A stretch of DNA of 64,000 nt from Pseudoscleropodium purum (lineage: Eukaryota > Streptophyta > Bryopsida > Hypnales > Brachytheciaceae): positions 10,912,001 to 10,976,000 of the forward strand of contig OZ017797.1 in assembly GCA_963969395.1 (NCBI GenBank), given 5' to 3'. Made by a program: the position numbers and the translations under genes. How positions within the stretch are numbered: the first letter of the stretch is position 1; every line of letters starts with the position of its first letter. Positions 22,931-35,506 of the stretch are shown piece after piece. The notes under the pieces are model-generated. The model saw only the letters and a program-made list of their open reading frames with translations. It was not told the origin of the DNA and did not search any database.

Positions 22931-24655
22931 TTGGTATATTTAAAAAGGATGTTATGAAGAATTAATAGTGTTTAACATCTAACATTTTTCTTTGAAGAAC
23001 AAGCAAAGAGATGAGGGTGACATATATGAGGTTTTAATGCTTATCGAGGTAATAAGTATAGATGTTCAATTGTAAAGAAATATATCAAATCACAATTCCT
23101 ACTTAAAAATAATCTTGAAGGCTCTTGCTTGAAATGTAAAGTATTCAAATTTTAGAGCTTCTAGTTCATTTGTAGACATGTAAAATCAAAACTTTAAAAA
23201 ATGATATCCTAGTAGTTTATTGTCAAAAAATTAATCTTTTGTAGCATTAGATTTGTTTTTTCATTACCAATTGAATCAAAATAAATTGAAATAATAAGAT
23301 TATAGTTACCATAGTCAAATGCTAATTTGTTTGCCTTAGGAATATATGTTTTATAAGACATATGCAATAATAAAGTGTGTTGTTGGAAAAAAGTATATCA
23401 TATTAAAGTCATTTCTAACTTTCAGTCAATAGACCAAAGAAATGATATCTTGTAACTATAAAAGCTAGTACATCTATTGTGAACGTGAAAAATTTGAATA
23501 GATTGGTGTTTACTTGCCATTGTTGTAGTGCACTACAAAGAGCAAAGCTTCTTTAGCCAAAGCTACTTATTGAATTCACATAATTAAATGCCACACCTAT
23601 ATATTTGCTTCCCCAACAATTGCGTCTTATATAAATTTGAAGTGATGTTTAAGACATGAAATGTAACCTTTCATTTCACTTCCTTTTTTTTTTTTTTTTT
23701 TGTACATTTCATTTCAATTCTTATCCTAAAAGAAAATTTTTTTAACAACAATTGAAGTGCAATTTTTTTAATCCTTCTACGGTTCTTTAAATTTTTTAGG
23801 TGGCACTAAATTAAATATTGAAAGAAGATAAGTCTAAATGTGATTAAGATGCATACAATAACTCTTATAATTTTTCGTATACTCTAAAATTTATAATTCT
23901 TATAACTCTTATAATTTTTCTTATACATGCTACAATATAAATAATACACTTGCATAAAATTTAATTTTAAAATTTAATCAAATTTTTTATTTAAAAAATG
24001 AAATTTTATGAATTTTAAAATTTTATTGATTGAAATATGTTTATATATATATATATATATTATTCACTCCAAAATCTCCAAAAAAATCATGAAAAATCAT
24101 GTATTGATATTCTAACTACTTTTCAAAATTTCCATAATTTTTCAAAAAAATTTAAATAAATTATAGTAAATATAAATGCTTAGCAGGGTTCATGTTTTAG
24201 TCATTAATATTTCATTCAATAAAAATTTAAAATTTATAAAAACATTCTAAGAAGAATTCTCATTGCACTTATTGAATACTCTTGAAAAAAAATTATTTGT
24301 ATTCATAGTTTCTTTTACTAACTAATTTGATTATGTTTTAAAAAGCTTTAAACTAAATAAAAATTCTAGAATATTTTATCTTAATGTTTTACTTGTTTGT
24401 CAGTATGTCCAATTTTTCTTAAAATCTCTAATTCCTCAAATTAGCTATGGTAATTTTTGTAAGTATAGAAGAAAATTTAAAAGACACTACACAATTATAT
24501 TATATTGCCATTCCAAAAGAAAAGTTGAATAGGAATTCAAATGAAGGGCAACGTTTGTGACTTATCTCAAAAAGCTACGAATCATATTCAAATTGTGAAG
24601 CTTTAATGATTTTTAATTTTTGAGCAACATTTAACTAAAGTTTCTTTGTCTTTTC
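22931..24655. other. AT-rich desert
   Basis: No gene. It contains a T tract at about 23684-23701 and a short (TA)n microsatellite at about 24041-24060. Confidence 0.5.
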
Positions 24656-24659
24656 ACAA

Positions 24660-25195
24660 ACAAAAATTTAATTTTCAATATTTTTTGAAAAAAATAAATC
24701 ATAGGATGTAGATTGTTTATTACAACATTGCAACCATTGGGACAGTCATTTTTCAATTCCATAACTAAATTCTTAACAATTTAGTATTTTTAATTATTCT
24801 TTGCTTCTTTCTACTTATTTTTTTTTCTCTATATATTATACAGTTCCAAATGATTTGAATTTTTTAAAGCTTGTAGCCAACTTGCCTTGAAGAATGAATT
24901 CAAAGAAGCACCACCATTTTGTTTGGTTTTTTTCATACAAATGTGACCTTGCAAAGTGTAGTTGCGCGTTTTTCAATAGGGCCAATAAAAGTATTTTGTC
25001 AATTCAAACGCTTATATCTTGCAAATCCACACGTTGGAAATTTCTAAAAAAATTTCCACATCTTCTCAAACTAGTGCACTACATGATCCAATGGTTACCT
25101 ATGTCCTCAATTTTTTTTCCTAAGAATTTGGTACTTGTCTAGAAATGGCAGTTTTGGAGCATTTTGGATGAAAGGATAGTAAAAAACCTGTAGGG
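24660..25195 (+). repeat. Dispersed repeat (about 1.2 kb), copy B
   Basis: Direct copy of the 20660-21545 part of repeat A, ending GGCAGTTTTGGAGCATTTTG. It lacks the nested CATT/AATG element and so supplies an empty site for it. Confidence 0.7.
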
Positions 25196-25251
25196 ATGAT
25201 TTATATAGTGTCCAAAGCATATTCTACAAGAATCCAAAGGACGCTTTATAT

Positions 25252-25490
25252 GGCCAAAAGAGGATTGACCCCTCTATTGCTTGGCCAGAGGGTACATGTC
25301 AAAATTGCCCCCTATTTTGTGCTACTTAAGTTTTGTATTTCATCATGTCCCTCAACTAACTCAGGGTCCATGATTGCAAACATAAATTCAGAATTTGCAA
25401 ATTTCATCATGTATGGCAAATAAAAAAATTCCAGGGTTTTCTACAAGGGTAAAACATGGGGGACAATAGAGGGTCAATCCTCAGTGGCCT
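25252..25490. mobile_element. GGCCA-family TIR element, 239 bp
   Basis: Inverted ends: GGCCAAAAGAGGATTGACCC at the left and, reverse-complemented, GGCCACTGAGGATTGACCCT at the right, extending into CTCTATTG. The interior includes TTTGTATTTCATCATG and GAATTTGCAAATTTCATCAT, which recur in 60841-61610 and 61941-62153. TA flanks both sides. Non-coding. Confidence 0.75.
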
Positions 25491-25589
25491 ACTTTTTACA
25501 CCCATAAGCTAGCTCACTCCCCTTGAGGCCAATTACACAAATTTCAGTCTTTTGTCAAATCACAAGTGAGGTGATTACAAACCTCTAAC

Positions 25590-26060
25590 TTACCCAAATT
25601 GGCCTCTGCCTCTATAGGCGTAATGACAGCGTCCCTCAAATCTTCTTCTCTCAATTCCCAAACATTCGAACAAGATCCGGAAATTCAACGAAGAGACGGA
25701 AGAGAATCCCGCTCCAGGAGTTCAGTTGACGCAGATGCCGCTTCGGGCGTGTCACGCGTTTGCTTCCAGTTCCGTTTACCTTCAAGGCTTTCAGTGTTTC
25801 GGCAAGCTAGCCAGCCAGCCAGCCAGTGAGGCCCACTTCACAGTCCCTTCCGTCCGCAATGAAAGTCCATCCATATGCACCGGAGCTGCAGGATTTCACG
25901 ACGCCCAACACCGCACTTTGTTGAGAAAACAAAACTTGCCGCGTGGAAAAGGACCGGCGTGGAGAAATTGCATGCTGGCGTGGAAAATCGCAGGAATGTT
26001 CTTCTAGCTCCAGCTCCGCAGGTTCATGAGAAATTTTCATAACTGAGTGATCGAAGCTTA
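25590..26060. other. GC-richer island, possible gene remnant
   Basis: A sharp compositional island in AT-rich DNA. Several frames are open in pieces (for example CACTTTGTTGAGAAAACAAA reads as HFVEKTKLAAWKRTGVEKL at about 25910-25970), but no start, splice pattern or domain can be assigned. It contains a (CCAG)n-like run at 25810-25826. It may be the promoter or first-exon end of a lost gene. Confidence 0.3.
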
Positions 26061-26215
26061 AGTGAAATCCATTCAACAGTTGTGTATCCTTGTACAATTT
26101 GTGAGTGATGTACTAGGCTCTTCAAGTTCCAACGGCGATCATCGCCTTCAAAAATATTCCATTAGAAATTGATTGATCAGAACTGTACGATGATAAAAGA
26201 GTAAGGTAGAAAAAA

Positions 26216-26536
26216 CTATTCCAGTTCATCTACGCTTGTTGTAGATGTAGAACCTCTCTTACTTGCAGCCTCCGTTACTGCATAATATGCAAGAAGAGAG
26301 TTTGTAAAGAGTAGGTGGGCGTGGCGCATGTGGTCAAGCTGGAAAGACACGTGCTTGTCTGCTTGGTCTTGTGACCTCTCTAAATGCATAAACTCCTTTC
26401 TTAAGGTAGGAGGTTCATAAATCGACCATTTAAGAGTTGGAATTGATTTTTTGGGAGGTGAAACTTCTTCAAATATTTTCCAGTAAATTTTCCTCAAAAG
26501 ACAAGTAGAATTGGCATCTAACCCAAGTTGTTTCAT
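26216..26536 (-). CDS. Hypothetical protein, 106 aa
   Basis: ATG-initiated minus-strand ORF with balanced, protein-like composition: a basic N-terminal part (LLRKIYWKIFEEVSPPKK), a middle PPTLRKEFMHLERSQDQADK, then a helix-like HMRHAHLLFTNSLLAYYAV and a Ser/Thr-rich tail. I recognise no family. It adjoins the GC-richer island at 25590-26060, so both may derive from one decayed or captured gene. It could be a chance ORF. Confidence 0.3.
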   Translation of the reverse strand: MKQLGLDANSTCLLRKIYWKIFEEVSPPKKSIPTLKWSIYEPPTLRKEFMHLERSQDQADKHVSFQLDHMRHAHLLFTNSLLAYYAVTEAASKRGSTSTTSVDELE

Positions 26537-27429
26537 ATTTTTTGGATTAAATCTTTCATTTGTATAAGAAAAAACAAACAGTTCATAATATTATTATATT
26601 GGGCATGGCATTGTTATTAGAGTATACATCATGCTCACCTACTAAACATTGGCAAAAAACAATGCCCATGTAGACTACAAAGATGTGTCCAATTTGACCC
26701 ATTGGCTGTAAAGTTTGTTCGGTAAGTGAGTTTTCTTGTAGTTCTTTCCTTGGTCTAAGCAACTACCATTTTCTACTAATAGTGTGTCTACTTCAAGATT
26801 TCACAATTAATAAAGATTTGTTTTGAAATACCATACCCACTGGTCAAGGGCAACATAGCCTACCAAATAATTAATTAAAGTTGGATAATTTGATTTTTCA
26901 CATAATTAAAAATAAAAATAAAAATATATTTTTTTTTTCCATACAATTTATTTTAAGGAAAGATTAGCCCACAAATTCCATCATTTGATTTTAGAAATTT
27001 GCGATTTTTATAGAATAGTTATAGAAAAAAACTTTCAAAATTAAATCTTGTGTATGTACTGAGTGGCTAGCAATGAAATAACAAACTTTCAATGGATTAT
27101 TTTTCTGTTCATTGCCTTTATTTTAGACACTCCAAGATTTGGGGGTTTATTTTTATTTTTATTTTGGATGTAAACTTGATTTAACTCCTAAATTCCCAAT
27201 CACACATTTTATGGTTAGTGTCCAACTTTGTGGGCTACATAGACCTCTCCTCCAATTTTTTTTTAAAGTTTCATATTTTTCTCATGTAGTTCAACAATTG
27301 TGGTCTTTTCATAGCCAAAACAAAATTTGATTTGGACAAAACTTTGCAAATAGACGATGTTTCAAAGGCAAACCCTCCAAGATATCCTTATTACAAATAG
27401 TCTTGGAAAAGAACCTTAACCAATTAGAG

Positions 27430-27700
27430 GTGCTAATATGTGAGCCTAGGATTATGAGCATGTGAGCCTAGGATTATGAACATGTGAGCCTAAGAGTTTA
27501 GACACTTATGTTACAAGTATTTATGTTATAGAAACCTTCCATGATTAGAGGATACTTATGTTATAAATGTACCAATATCATTGATGTTTATGTTATAAAT
27601 ACCTTCAATAGTTGTAGGATATTTACTTATATTTAGGCTCAAGACTTATATACTTGCATTTTATGCTCACATGCTAGCATCAGTGCCTAGCTAATGCTGC
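27430..27700 (+). repeat. Dispersed repeat with ATGTTATAAGTAC motifs, copy 2
   Basis: Shares GAGCCTA, ACTTATGTTA..AAGTATTTATGTTATA, TACCTTCAATAGTTGTAGGAT and GCTCACATGCTAGCATCA with 22606-22930 and 38810-38995. Confidence 0.55.
27438..27493 (+). repeat. Tandem repeat, 22 bp x 2.5
   Basis: ATGTGAGCCTAGGATTATGA repeats at a 22-base period, with a third partial, diverged unit (ATGTGAGCCTAAGAG). It sits at the start of copy 2 of the dispersed family described at 22606. Confidence 0.8.
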
Positions 27701-29136
27701 TAATCAAAGGCCATTTGAAGAAAAAAAATTTAATGGGTGGGCAAATGTGCAAGGGGGGTAAGGAGTTGATTAGTTGAAGCATATAGTGAATGGACACAGT
27801 CAAGTTGGAAATTTTTGTTTTTCCAGTGTACCCCACTTGATTGCAAGATTTGAAAAACAATGCTCTATTGTTCCAATCCTTCTAAAAATGGGCATGTATA
27901 TTCTCAATTAATTATAATTGCATTTGGTCAAAATAAGACAATTTTTTTTTTTTTAAAGTATGAGATATAGGCCCTGAAAGCCATTATATTTGGAAAAAAT
28001 TCTTCTTTTCAAATAAATTGAATTTTGATTAAATTAATCTCAAAATTGATATAGTCAAAGTTTTTCAAAATTATAGGATGGAATAAATTAATAGTGTTCA
28101 ATAAGATTCTAAGTTAATAGTGTCCTATAAGATCCTAAATTTTTCAAAAAAAGATTCTTAAAGAAATTATGCTTTTATTTCAAAAACAATAGTTAAGAGG
28201 TGATTTGGGAGAAAAAAAGACTTGATGGACATTTAGGGACTAAACCTCTTAAATTTGTTAAAACTCAAACTGAGTTGCATATTGTTGTTCGGATTAGTTC
28301 TAGAAAACATAGTTTATTCATAATTTTAAATAAAATTTAGAATTACAAATTTGTGAAGTTCTGAATTTTTATATGCTAAAAGTGGGTATTTTAGGAGCTT
28401 GAGTTAAATATTTAATTTTTGATATTGTCTCATGGGCCTTATAAACAATTCTATAAGCCATGGACTTGATGCAAGGTGCTTATTCCAATTTGAATGTGAG
28501 GTTTTTCATGAAGCACCTAACTCATTTGTACTTGCACATCTAAGTCTCAATATATTGAATCATGCATAATGAAATTGATTTAGTAGTGATTCCCAACTTG
28601 CTCAAAGAAACCAAAAGAATATTAAGTTTATAGAATCTTCAAATTAATAGCCTTGTTGTGGTAAAAGACCAAAAAAAAAAAGAATAGAAAAAAATTGTCA
28701 ATTGCAAAGTTTATTTATGATCAAATGGATCCTATAGAATTAGGGTTTGTAGAATTTTGAGGTTGTTTGATTTTAAAATTTTATAAATTTTTTTCATACT
28801 TTTTATTTACATAAATTTTTTTTTGCCGCTATATCAAAAACAAAATAATTTTACAAAGAAGACAATAGATCTACAAAGCAACTAGGGAAAAATCTCAGAA
28901 AAAATAATAATCAAGAAATTTAGCACTAGCTTTTAAAAAATAGAAGTTCTTTCAAAAATTGAACTGATTATGATTGAAAAATATAAAGATAATAATATGC
29001 TTTCGAAGATGACCTAAATACATAAAACATCCATTTCACTACATAAAATAACCATTTTAGTAAGAAAGAAAGAAAGAAGAAGGAAAGAACTCCAAGCTTT
29101 TTATGAGGTTGGTATGAATAAAGAGTCCAAATCTCA
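27701..29136. other. AT-rich desert
   Basis: No gene. A GAAA-rich microsatellite-like stretch (AAGAAAGAAAGAAAGAAGA) lies at about 29062-29081. Confidence 0.5.
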
Positions 29137-29144
29137 TCCTAGGT

Positions 29145-29386
29145 CAGGGTTGACGAATCTCAACGTCCGCCCCAAAATAGCGTCTGTTTTCCGGACGTCC
29201 GGACACTAGCGGACGCAGCGTCCCTTCCGCCGTCGAAAGGCGGCCGAACGCAGCCGGATGGGGCGGACAGGGCGGACAAACGGGCGGGTGGGCGGACAAG
29301 GGCGGACGGACGGGGCGGACGGCATCCGCGAATGTCAACGGACGCTGCGGACACAGCGTTTGCGTCCGGACGTCGTGTCAACCCTG
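29145..29386. mobile_element. hAT-type MITE, 242 bp, very GC-rich
   Basis: The ends are perfect inverted CAGGGTTGAC. An 8-bp target duplication flanks them: TCCTAGGT at 29137-29144 and TCCTAGGC at 29387-29394. CAGGG-type termini with 8-bp duplications are diagnostic of the hAT superfamily. The interior is extremely GC- and CpG-rich, in contrast with the surrounding A/T DNA. It carries five GGCGGAC copies in its right half plus inverted GTCCGCC and CCGGACGTCCGGAC palindromes near the left end, as expected for subterminal transposase-binding repeats. No coding capacity. Confidence 0.88.
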
Positions 29387-29394
29387 TCCTAGGC

Positions 29395-30889
29395 CTTTAG
29401 GGATAAATGTGAGTGACATTAAGACCATATATTCCATTTAAAAGGAGATTGCATCTTATTTATTAATAAACTTCAAAATAATAGTTTGATAACAATGGAT
29501 GTTTAGAAAAAATTCTATCCATCTATCTCTCTATATACATATATAAATAAATATATAGAGGAACATGGAATATATGATAAGATTGGGGAAGATTTGTGTT
29601 TGTAGAAATATAATGAATTGGGTACATCTTGGGAGTTGTCATTTACTTAGATAATTACAAAGGTTATATGATTTGTACCCTATGCTCATGTTAGATTTGT
29701 TAAAAAATTAAATTAAAAAAAAATGAATATGGCCTATGATGAAATTTTTAGAAATTCTAGCATGACATATTTGAAAAGTGTAGAAAATATTGATGAAAAT
29801 AATTTGAATCTTAGAAAAAGACCCCCATGAAGGAAAATAAAAATATAAAAATATAATTAAAAAAATATATAAAAATGAAGGTGGGACCGCCTAGTCAAGG
29901 GGCTCCTAAATACTACGTGAAAGTAGTTGTAACTATTAGTAAAACCTCCTTAATTGCACTAAAGCTCAAGTTCCAAGATAAAATTGGAAGATCCAACTAC
30001 CACACACATCTATATGACCATAAAGTTGGAGGTCCCTACATGTAAAGTGAACAAAATATTCTTTTTGCTCCATAACAAATTTCTAGAAATTCTAAAAGCT
30101 ACTAATGAAGAGGAATTTTGTGAAAAGTAAATGATTTCAAATTGACTATGACGAACCTGACCTTAAGGTACGGTAGTTGCCCTCATCAAATGAAATAACA
30201 AGGTTAATTTTGGATAAAGTAACCCATGTTGTAGGATTATTATTATATTGGTACATGTCTTAAAATTATTATCTAAAAATTTTGCAATGTAGTGTTAGTA
30301 GGTGAAGGTAGAAAAATTTAGAAAATTGATATATTGTGTAAAATATGTGCAAGATCCATAATAAATCTATTTTGATATATTTCACTTTGTTTCTCATAGA
30401 ACTTTCAAAAAAGAGGGGGAGAGGGGAGTACTACCTATTAAATTATATATCTAGTCATATATATTTTAGTCCAAGGGATATTTTATAGGAAAATATTGTA
30501 TGTCTCTTGGTAAATTTTGTATATCCAAATTTTATTATTTTGTTTTTGATAATGAAGCATTGCAAATGGCCCTATTGTATACTAAACTTTTGATAAACTT
30601 CTTATATTAAGTGCAAATAGTGTCATGTTCTCATTCTCATTTTTTCCTCTCATTTGTTTATGCTACGCCCTAATGACATCCAAACATTGTCTCAATCAAA
30701 CCTTGCAACTTCATGATTTGGTAATAACACAAGTCTATGATGAACAAATGTAGGGTATAGGCTACTACTTCTTCAACAAAGATTCTACAAAACTAGGGCA
30801 CTTTCTGTACATTGTACATTTTGCTAAAAGAATATAGTTTTAAATCAATTGAATAAAATATAATGACATAAAAATGAAAAATACAATGA
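29395..30889. other. AT-rich desert
   Basis: No gene or clear repeat seen. Confidence 0.5.
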
Positions 30890-31860
30890 ATGATGTATTT
30901 AACCTCTTTACCTCTTAAAGTTTTTGATAAAGTTCTTACCAAAAATGCTCCAAAATTGCCATTTCTAATACAAGTACTAAATTTTAGAAAATAACATTTT
31001 TGAATACATATAAAAATAGGATCTTGTAGTAAATTGACTTGAAAAGATGTGGTAAAAATTTCAAAAATTTAAATTGTATAGATTGCAAGATACTAGTGTT
31101 TGAATTGACAAAATTCTTCTTTTGACCTTGCAAAAAACTAGGCAGTTGCACTTGATAAGGTCACATTTGTATGAAAATATATCCAAAATGGTAGTGCTTC
31201 TTGAAGTTCATTTTTCCAAGAAAGTTGGCTACATGCTTGGAAAAATTCAGATCATTTGGAATTGTACAACATAGAGGAAAAAAATAGTAAAGAGAAAAAA
31301 ATAGAAAATGATTCAAAATATTAAATTGTTAAGAATTTAGTTATGGAATTGAAAAATGCCAATCCCAATTGTTGTTATGTTGTAATAAAAAATCTGCATC
31401 CTATGGTTTTATTTTATTTTTCAAAAATATTGAAAATTGAGTGAAATAAAGGACTTCAAAGTTTATTTAGAATAGAAAAATTCATAATGGCCTACAAATT
31501 AGAACTCTTCATAAATTTCATCTCATTAATTTAAATGGAATGATCCAAAAATTTTGATGTATATGTAAATCTAGAAAACCAATTAAAAATTTTTGTTTCT
31601 CAAAAAGTGATTATTTAAGAAAAAAAATTTAGCTACCCAATGTGCTTGTCAAAAAATGCAAATTACATATTATTCAATAACTTTTAAACCATGTAGTCAA
31701 AAGTTATGAAAGATGTTGCACCTTATAGCTACTCCTTAGGCACATGTTGTGTGGAAATTTCAGTTAATAAAATAAAAATTCTATTCATAGTGATTTGCCC
31801 AAAATTGCTATACTACCAAAAAAGTGCAATTTGGTGCTTCGGGGGTTAATTTGAAATTTT
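30890..31860 (-). repeat. Dispersed repeat (about 1.2 kb), copy C, inverted
   Basis: Reverse complement of 20270-21545, including the part matching CATAACTTTTGACTACATAG (20430) and the part matching GGTACTTGTACTACACATGG (21468). It lacks the nested CATT/AATG element. Confidence 0.7.
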
Positions 31861-33960
31861 TTGTCTGAAATTTTTATATGTAATTTACAATCAACAAACT
31901 TTACATGGAAAGATTTGTTTCATGTCATTCAAAAAAGGTATTACAAAAGCAATAAATTACTTTTTGAGTTCAATGTCAAAGTGAGTAACAAAAAACTCCT
32001 ATTTATCTTAAATGATTTTCTTGGTAGTATAGTTCTTTATTTTAACAAAGAACTTTGAATAATTATATTCTAATTTATGATATGAAAGTTATAAAGAGTT
32101 TTGTTTTGTGGACAATAAAATGAAATCAACATATAAAATAACAACATAAGATTTATCATTCTTCTTAGAATTTTCTACAATTGGGATTGACATTTTTCAA
32201 TTCCATGCCAAAATCCTTAGCTATTTAGGTTTATCTTTTTTTTAAGTGCCTCTTTCTACTTCATTTTTTTAGATGAAAATGAAAAAATAATTGATTATTA
32301 TTTTATATGCCCAATCAACTCATTTTCCAACATTTTGTATTAAACACACAAGGTGTGGGGACTCAAGCATTTTTCACTAAAATTTTTGAGAGACAAAAGG
32401 TTTAATCTTTAAAAAAGACAAGAAAATACTTGTGTTCAAGTTTAGGCACTAATATTCTTGCAATTAATGGTTATTTTCATTGTAAAATTTTAGGAAGACA
32501 CACTTGAACAAGTCAAATACAAGATCTTATAGTTGCATATTTTAAAAGATAAAAAATGAGGTCTTCAGTCTTGTTCAAGAAATTATTTTGAAGTAGCTTA
32601 GGCCCAAAAATATTGAAGCATTTTAGGGATTAAGTTGTTAACCCTTAAAAGACATCTTCCGTTGGGCTTGGTCAAACTTCCTTAGTTTTCTATATTAAAC
32701 ATATATTCAAAAAATTGATATTTTTCTCATGGAATATTTAAAATTTAAAATTTATCTTCAATTATTTTTCAAAATATCATTTAAATTAATTTTATGTGAT
32801 TTTTTAAAGTAATTTCCTCAAAAAAAAATAAAAATCATAGCAATCACAAAAATTCTTTAAAAAGAATGAAATTTTGAATAAAAATGGAAATCATAGTAAT
32901 AAACATCCTAGTATAATTGGTGTACTTTTTCAGCTCACATCAAGAAAAAATTGATAGGAAAAGTTCAAAAGTGGTGTATTTTAAGCTTCCAAGATGCTAC
33001 CTTCAAAGTGTTATAAAAACACAAGTTTTAATAATTTTTAAGAAAATAAAAATTAAATAAAAAATAGATTATTGGAAGTACATTTTTTAGTTAAGCTTTA
33101 AAGCATTTCAAATAAAGAACCATGTGAAAATTTAGGCTTGTGTAACTTACAAAATGCCCTTTGAGCTTGTAAGGTCTTTTAGGGTGGATTAAGACACTTT
33201 GTTAGAATTCTAGCATCAAAAGACTTAACCATGGAAAGTTTTTCACAATGCCCAAACTCATATGCATTGAAATTATAAAAAATAAAAAATAAAAATTCAA
33301 TCTTACATATTTTAAAGGTCCAAATTGGGGATTAGGATGAAAATGTATCTAATATGCTATCCTTGCCCGATTGACCTCAAAAGGTTCAGTATTTGCCAAA
33401 CATGGATAATAAGTGCCCTTAGCTCTTCTAAATATGAATTCTCTTAGCACTCAACTATAACATGTACGTTCAGCACTATCCCTTCACATTTAAATTTAAT
33501 AATCTTTTTTTGGCACTCCATTTGATAATTTATGAAGAATTGACTATTTATGGAATACATTTGGTGAGCAAGCATCGAAGACAAAAAATTTGAGAACTCT
33601 TCTAAAATTGGTATAAAATTTTTGGTTTAGCATGTCAAATTTCACAAGCAAGGGTGTAGATGATTTGAGATTTTCACATCAATATTGTAAAGGTGAATCC
33701 ACTCAAACGAACACATCTTCACATATCAATCATTAAACACACAATTGTATCAATGGTAACTTATTGTAACAATCATTATAGGACATTAGATCAATATTAA
33801 TATAACATTAAATTTTTGTCAAATAAATGTTAATTGGAAGCCAATTTTAGAGCTTTCATTTTACTATCAATTCAACATTTTTGACATTAATATTATATTA
33901 CAATATGAGCACTTTGTCTTTTTTTAAAGTAACTTGGATCCTTTGTGGATACCAATGGGA
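31861..33960. other. AT-rich desert
   Basis: No gene. Fragments similar to repeat A (TTGGGATTGACATTTTTCAATTC at about 32172) show further decayed copies. Confidence 0.45.
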
Positions 33961-33961
33961 G

Positions 33962-34050
33962 CAAGCCCATCATAGTCCTAATTTGAACAATGATGTACAT
34001 TTTAGAAGTTGAATGTACACTATCATTGATATTTTGCTATGATGGGATTG
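33962..34050. mobile_element. Small imperfect hairpin, MITE-like
   Basis: Outer arms CAAGCCCATCATAG and CTATGATGGGATTG are complementary with one mismatch. Inner arms CAATGATGTACATT and AATGTACACTATCATTG pair with one bulge. About 89 bases in all. No target duplication identified. Confidence 0.45.
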
Positions 34051-34144
34051 TTTAGACCATTAGAGCTTGCAATGGGCCTAATTATTTTAATATAGAAATT
34101 GTAAACACAATTAGTGAAGTATGGCTTAATAAAATGAGTTAAGA

Positions 34145-34352
34145 AAAACATAGAACAAAAGTCAATAATCAAAGAAGTCATTGAACAAGTGTCATTAGTT
34201 ACAAAGAGACACCCCCCCTAATAGATCCAATTACTTTAGTACCTAATATACGAACATTAATAAAAAAAAGTCATAGTAAAAAAAGTGAATGAATAAGAGT
34301 CAACAATGAGATAGATCATTGAACAAGTGTTATTATGGTATAAAGGATACCT
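34145..34352 (+). repeat. Direct duplication, about 72 bp, period about 130 bp
   Basis: AAGTCA..AATCAAAGAAGTCATTGAACAAGTGTCATTA (34158-34197) recurs as GAGTCAACAATGAGATAGATCATTGAACAAGTGTTATTA (about 34297-34334). Each is followed by an AAAG(G)A.AC(A)CC block. Confidence 0.55.
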
Positions 34353-34822
34353 AAAGTTACCATTTGTTCTATTGAATAGTTTCTATTATTAGATAGTGAT
34401 AAAAATTACATCTTATTGAGTTATAAAAGGTCAAATTCTTTTGAATAGATGTTCTAAAGTCCTTTCTTCAAGAAGAATATAAAAATAAATAAAAATAAAA
34501 ATAAACTTTGAAATTCAATATACCATGAAACAAAGTTTGTACCCCTCTTCATTGAGGATTTTATGACAATACCAAGAATGCTGTCGGTGGATGCACAATT
34601 CCTTAGGTCTCACCGTAACAAACAAACAATTGAAACAAATAGCCACATTTAAGATATACTAATGTATCAATATTGATTCATATATATGTACTCACATATG
34701 TCATTGAGTAGTGTTGTAAGGAACATGGTGCTTTTGGATAATCATTCCTCACGATTACAACTTCATAAAGTAATACGACTGCACATTAGAAAGAGCCTAT
34801 GTTTTTTTGGATTTTCCCAAGT

Positions 34823-34980
34823 CTAAGTTGACGGATTTTTCTAGACATCTAATGTAACAAGTCATGTTTTTATGTGAACAATTACGTCCACTGTAACATC
34901 TTCATGTTATAGTGGACGTAATTGTTGACATAAAAACATGATTTGTTACATTAAATGTCTAGAAAAATCCGTTAACTTAG
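34823..34980. mobile_element. Palindromic MITE, copy 1
   Basis: A 158-bp near-perfect fold-back: arms of about 76 bases (CTAAGTTGACGGATTTTTCT..., ...AGAAAAATCCGTTAACTTAG) differ at a handful of positions, with a loop of only a few bases around ATCTTCA. A transcript would form one long hairpin. It is related to 35897-36049. Confidence 0.8.
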
Positions 34981-35332
34981 ATGTAGATTTCTTCTAGTGT
35001 CAGCATAAATTTCTTTTTCTGATCCATGATCACATACAACAAACAAATCACAATAGGGCGTGCATGGAGAACCTTGATAGATACAAATCAATTTAGCAAA
35101 TCAGACGTACTATAAGCAACTTCAATCACAAGCTCCTCCAAAAATTAATCAAAATCACTCCCAATCCAATGTACACTAGCTCTTATATCCCATTCCAATC
35201 TCTGCTTTGAGCTTCACTCTTGTCATACTTAAGCTATTTTCAATTCCACAACTCTGGCAATTAATAATTAATGGTGGAAATTGAGACAAAGTAGAGATCG
35301 ATATGTAAATGCAACGGATGTTGGAGCTAGCG

Positions 35333-35506
35333 CTATCTATACAAACATTCGGAGTTCTCAAGCACGATCGTCAAGAAGCTTCTTGGTAGTCTAGTCTCTT
35401 CCTCTACCACCCTCTTGGTTGTTGCTCCTGTTTTGGTTGGAACGTAACCTTTGGCCAAAAGAGTGCTTGTAGCAGTGACGGGGATTTCAAAGCCAACAAA
35501 CTTCAT
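35333..35506 (-). CDS. Possible small protein, 57 aa, unrecognised
   Basis: ATG at 35506 to TAG at 35333 on the minus strand. The product starts MKFVGFEIPVTATSTLLAKG, has a basic middle (KTGATTKRVVEEETRLPR) and ends SFLTIVLENSECLYR. Base composition is higher in GC than the flanks and codon use resembles the real genes here. I recognise no family. It may be a small protein, the last exon of a longer gene, or a captured fragment. Confidence 0.3.
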   Translation of the reverse strand: MKFVGFEIPVTATSTLLAKGYVPTKTGATTKRVVEEETRLPRSFLTIVLENSECLYR

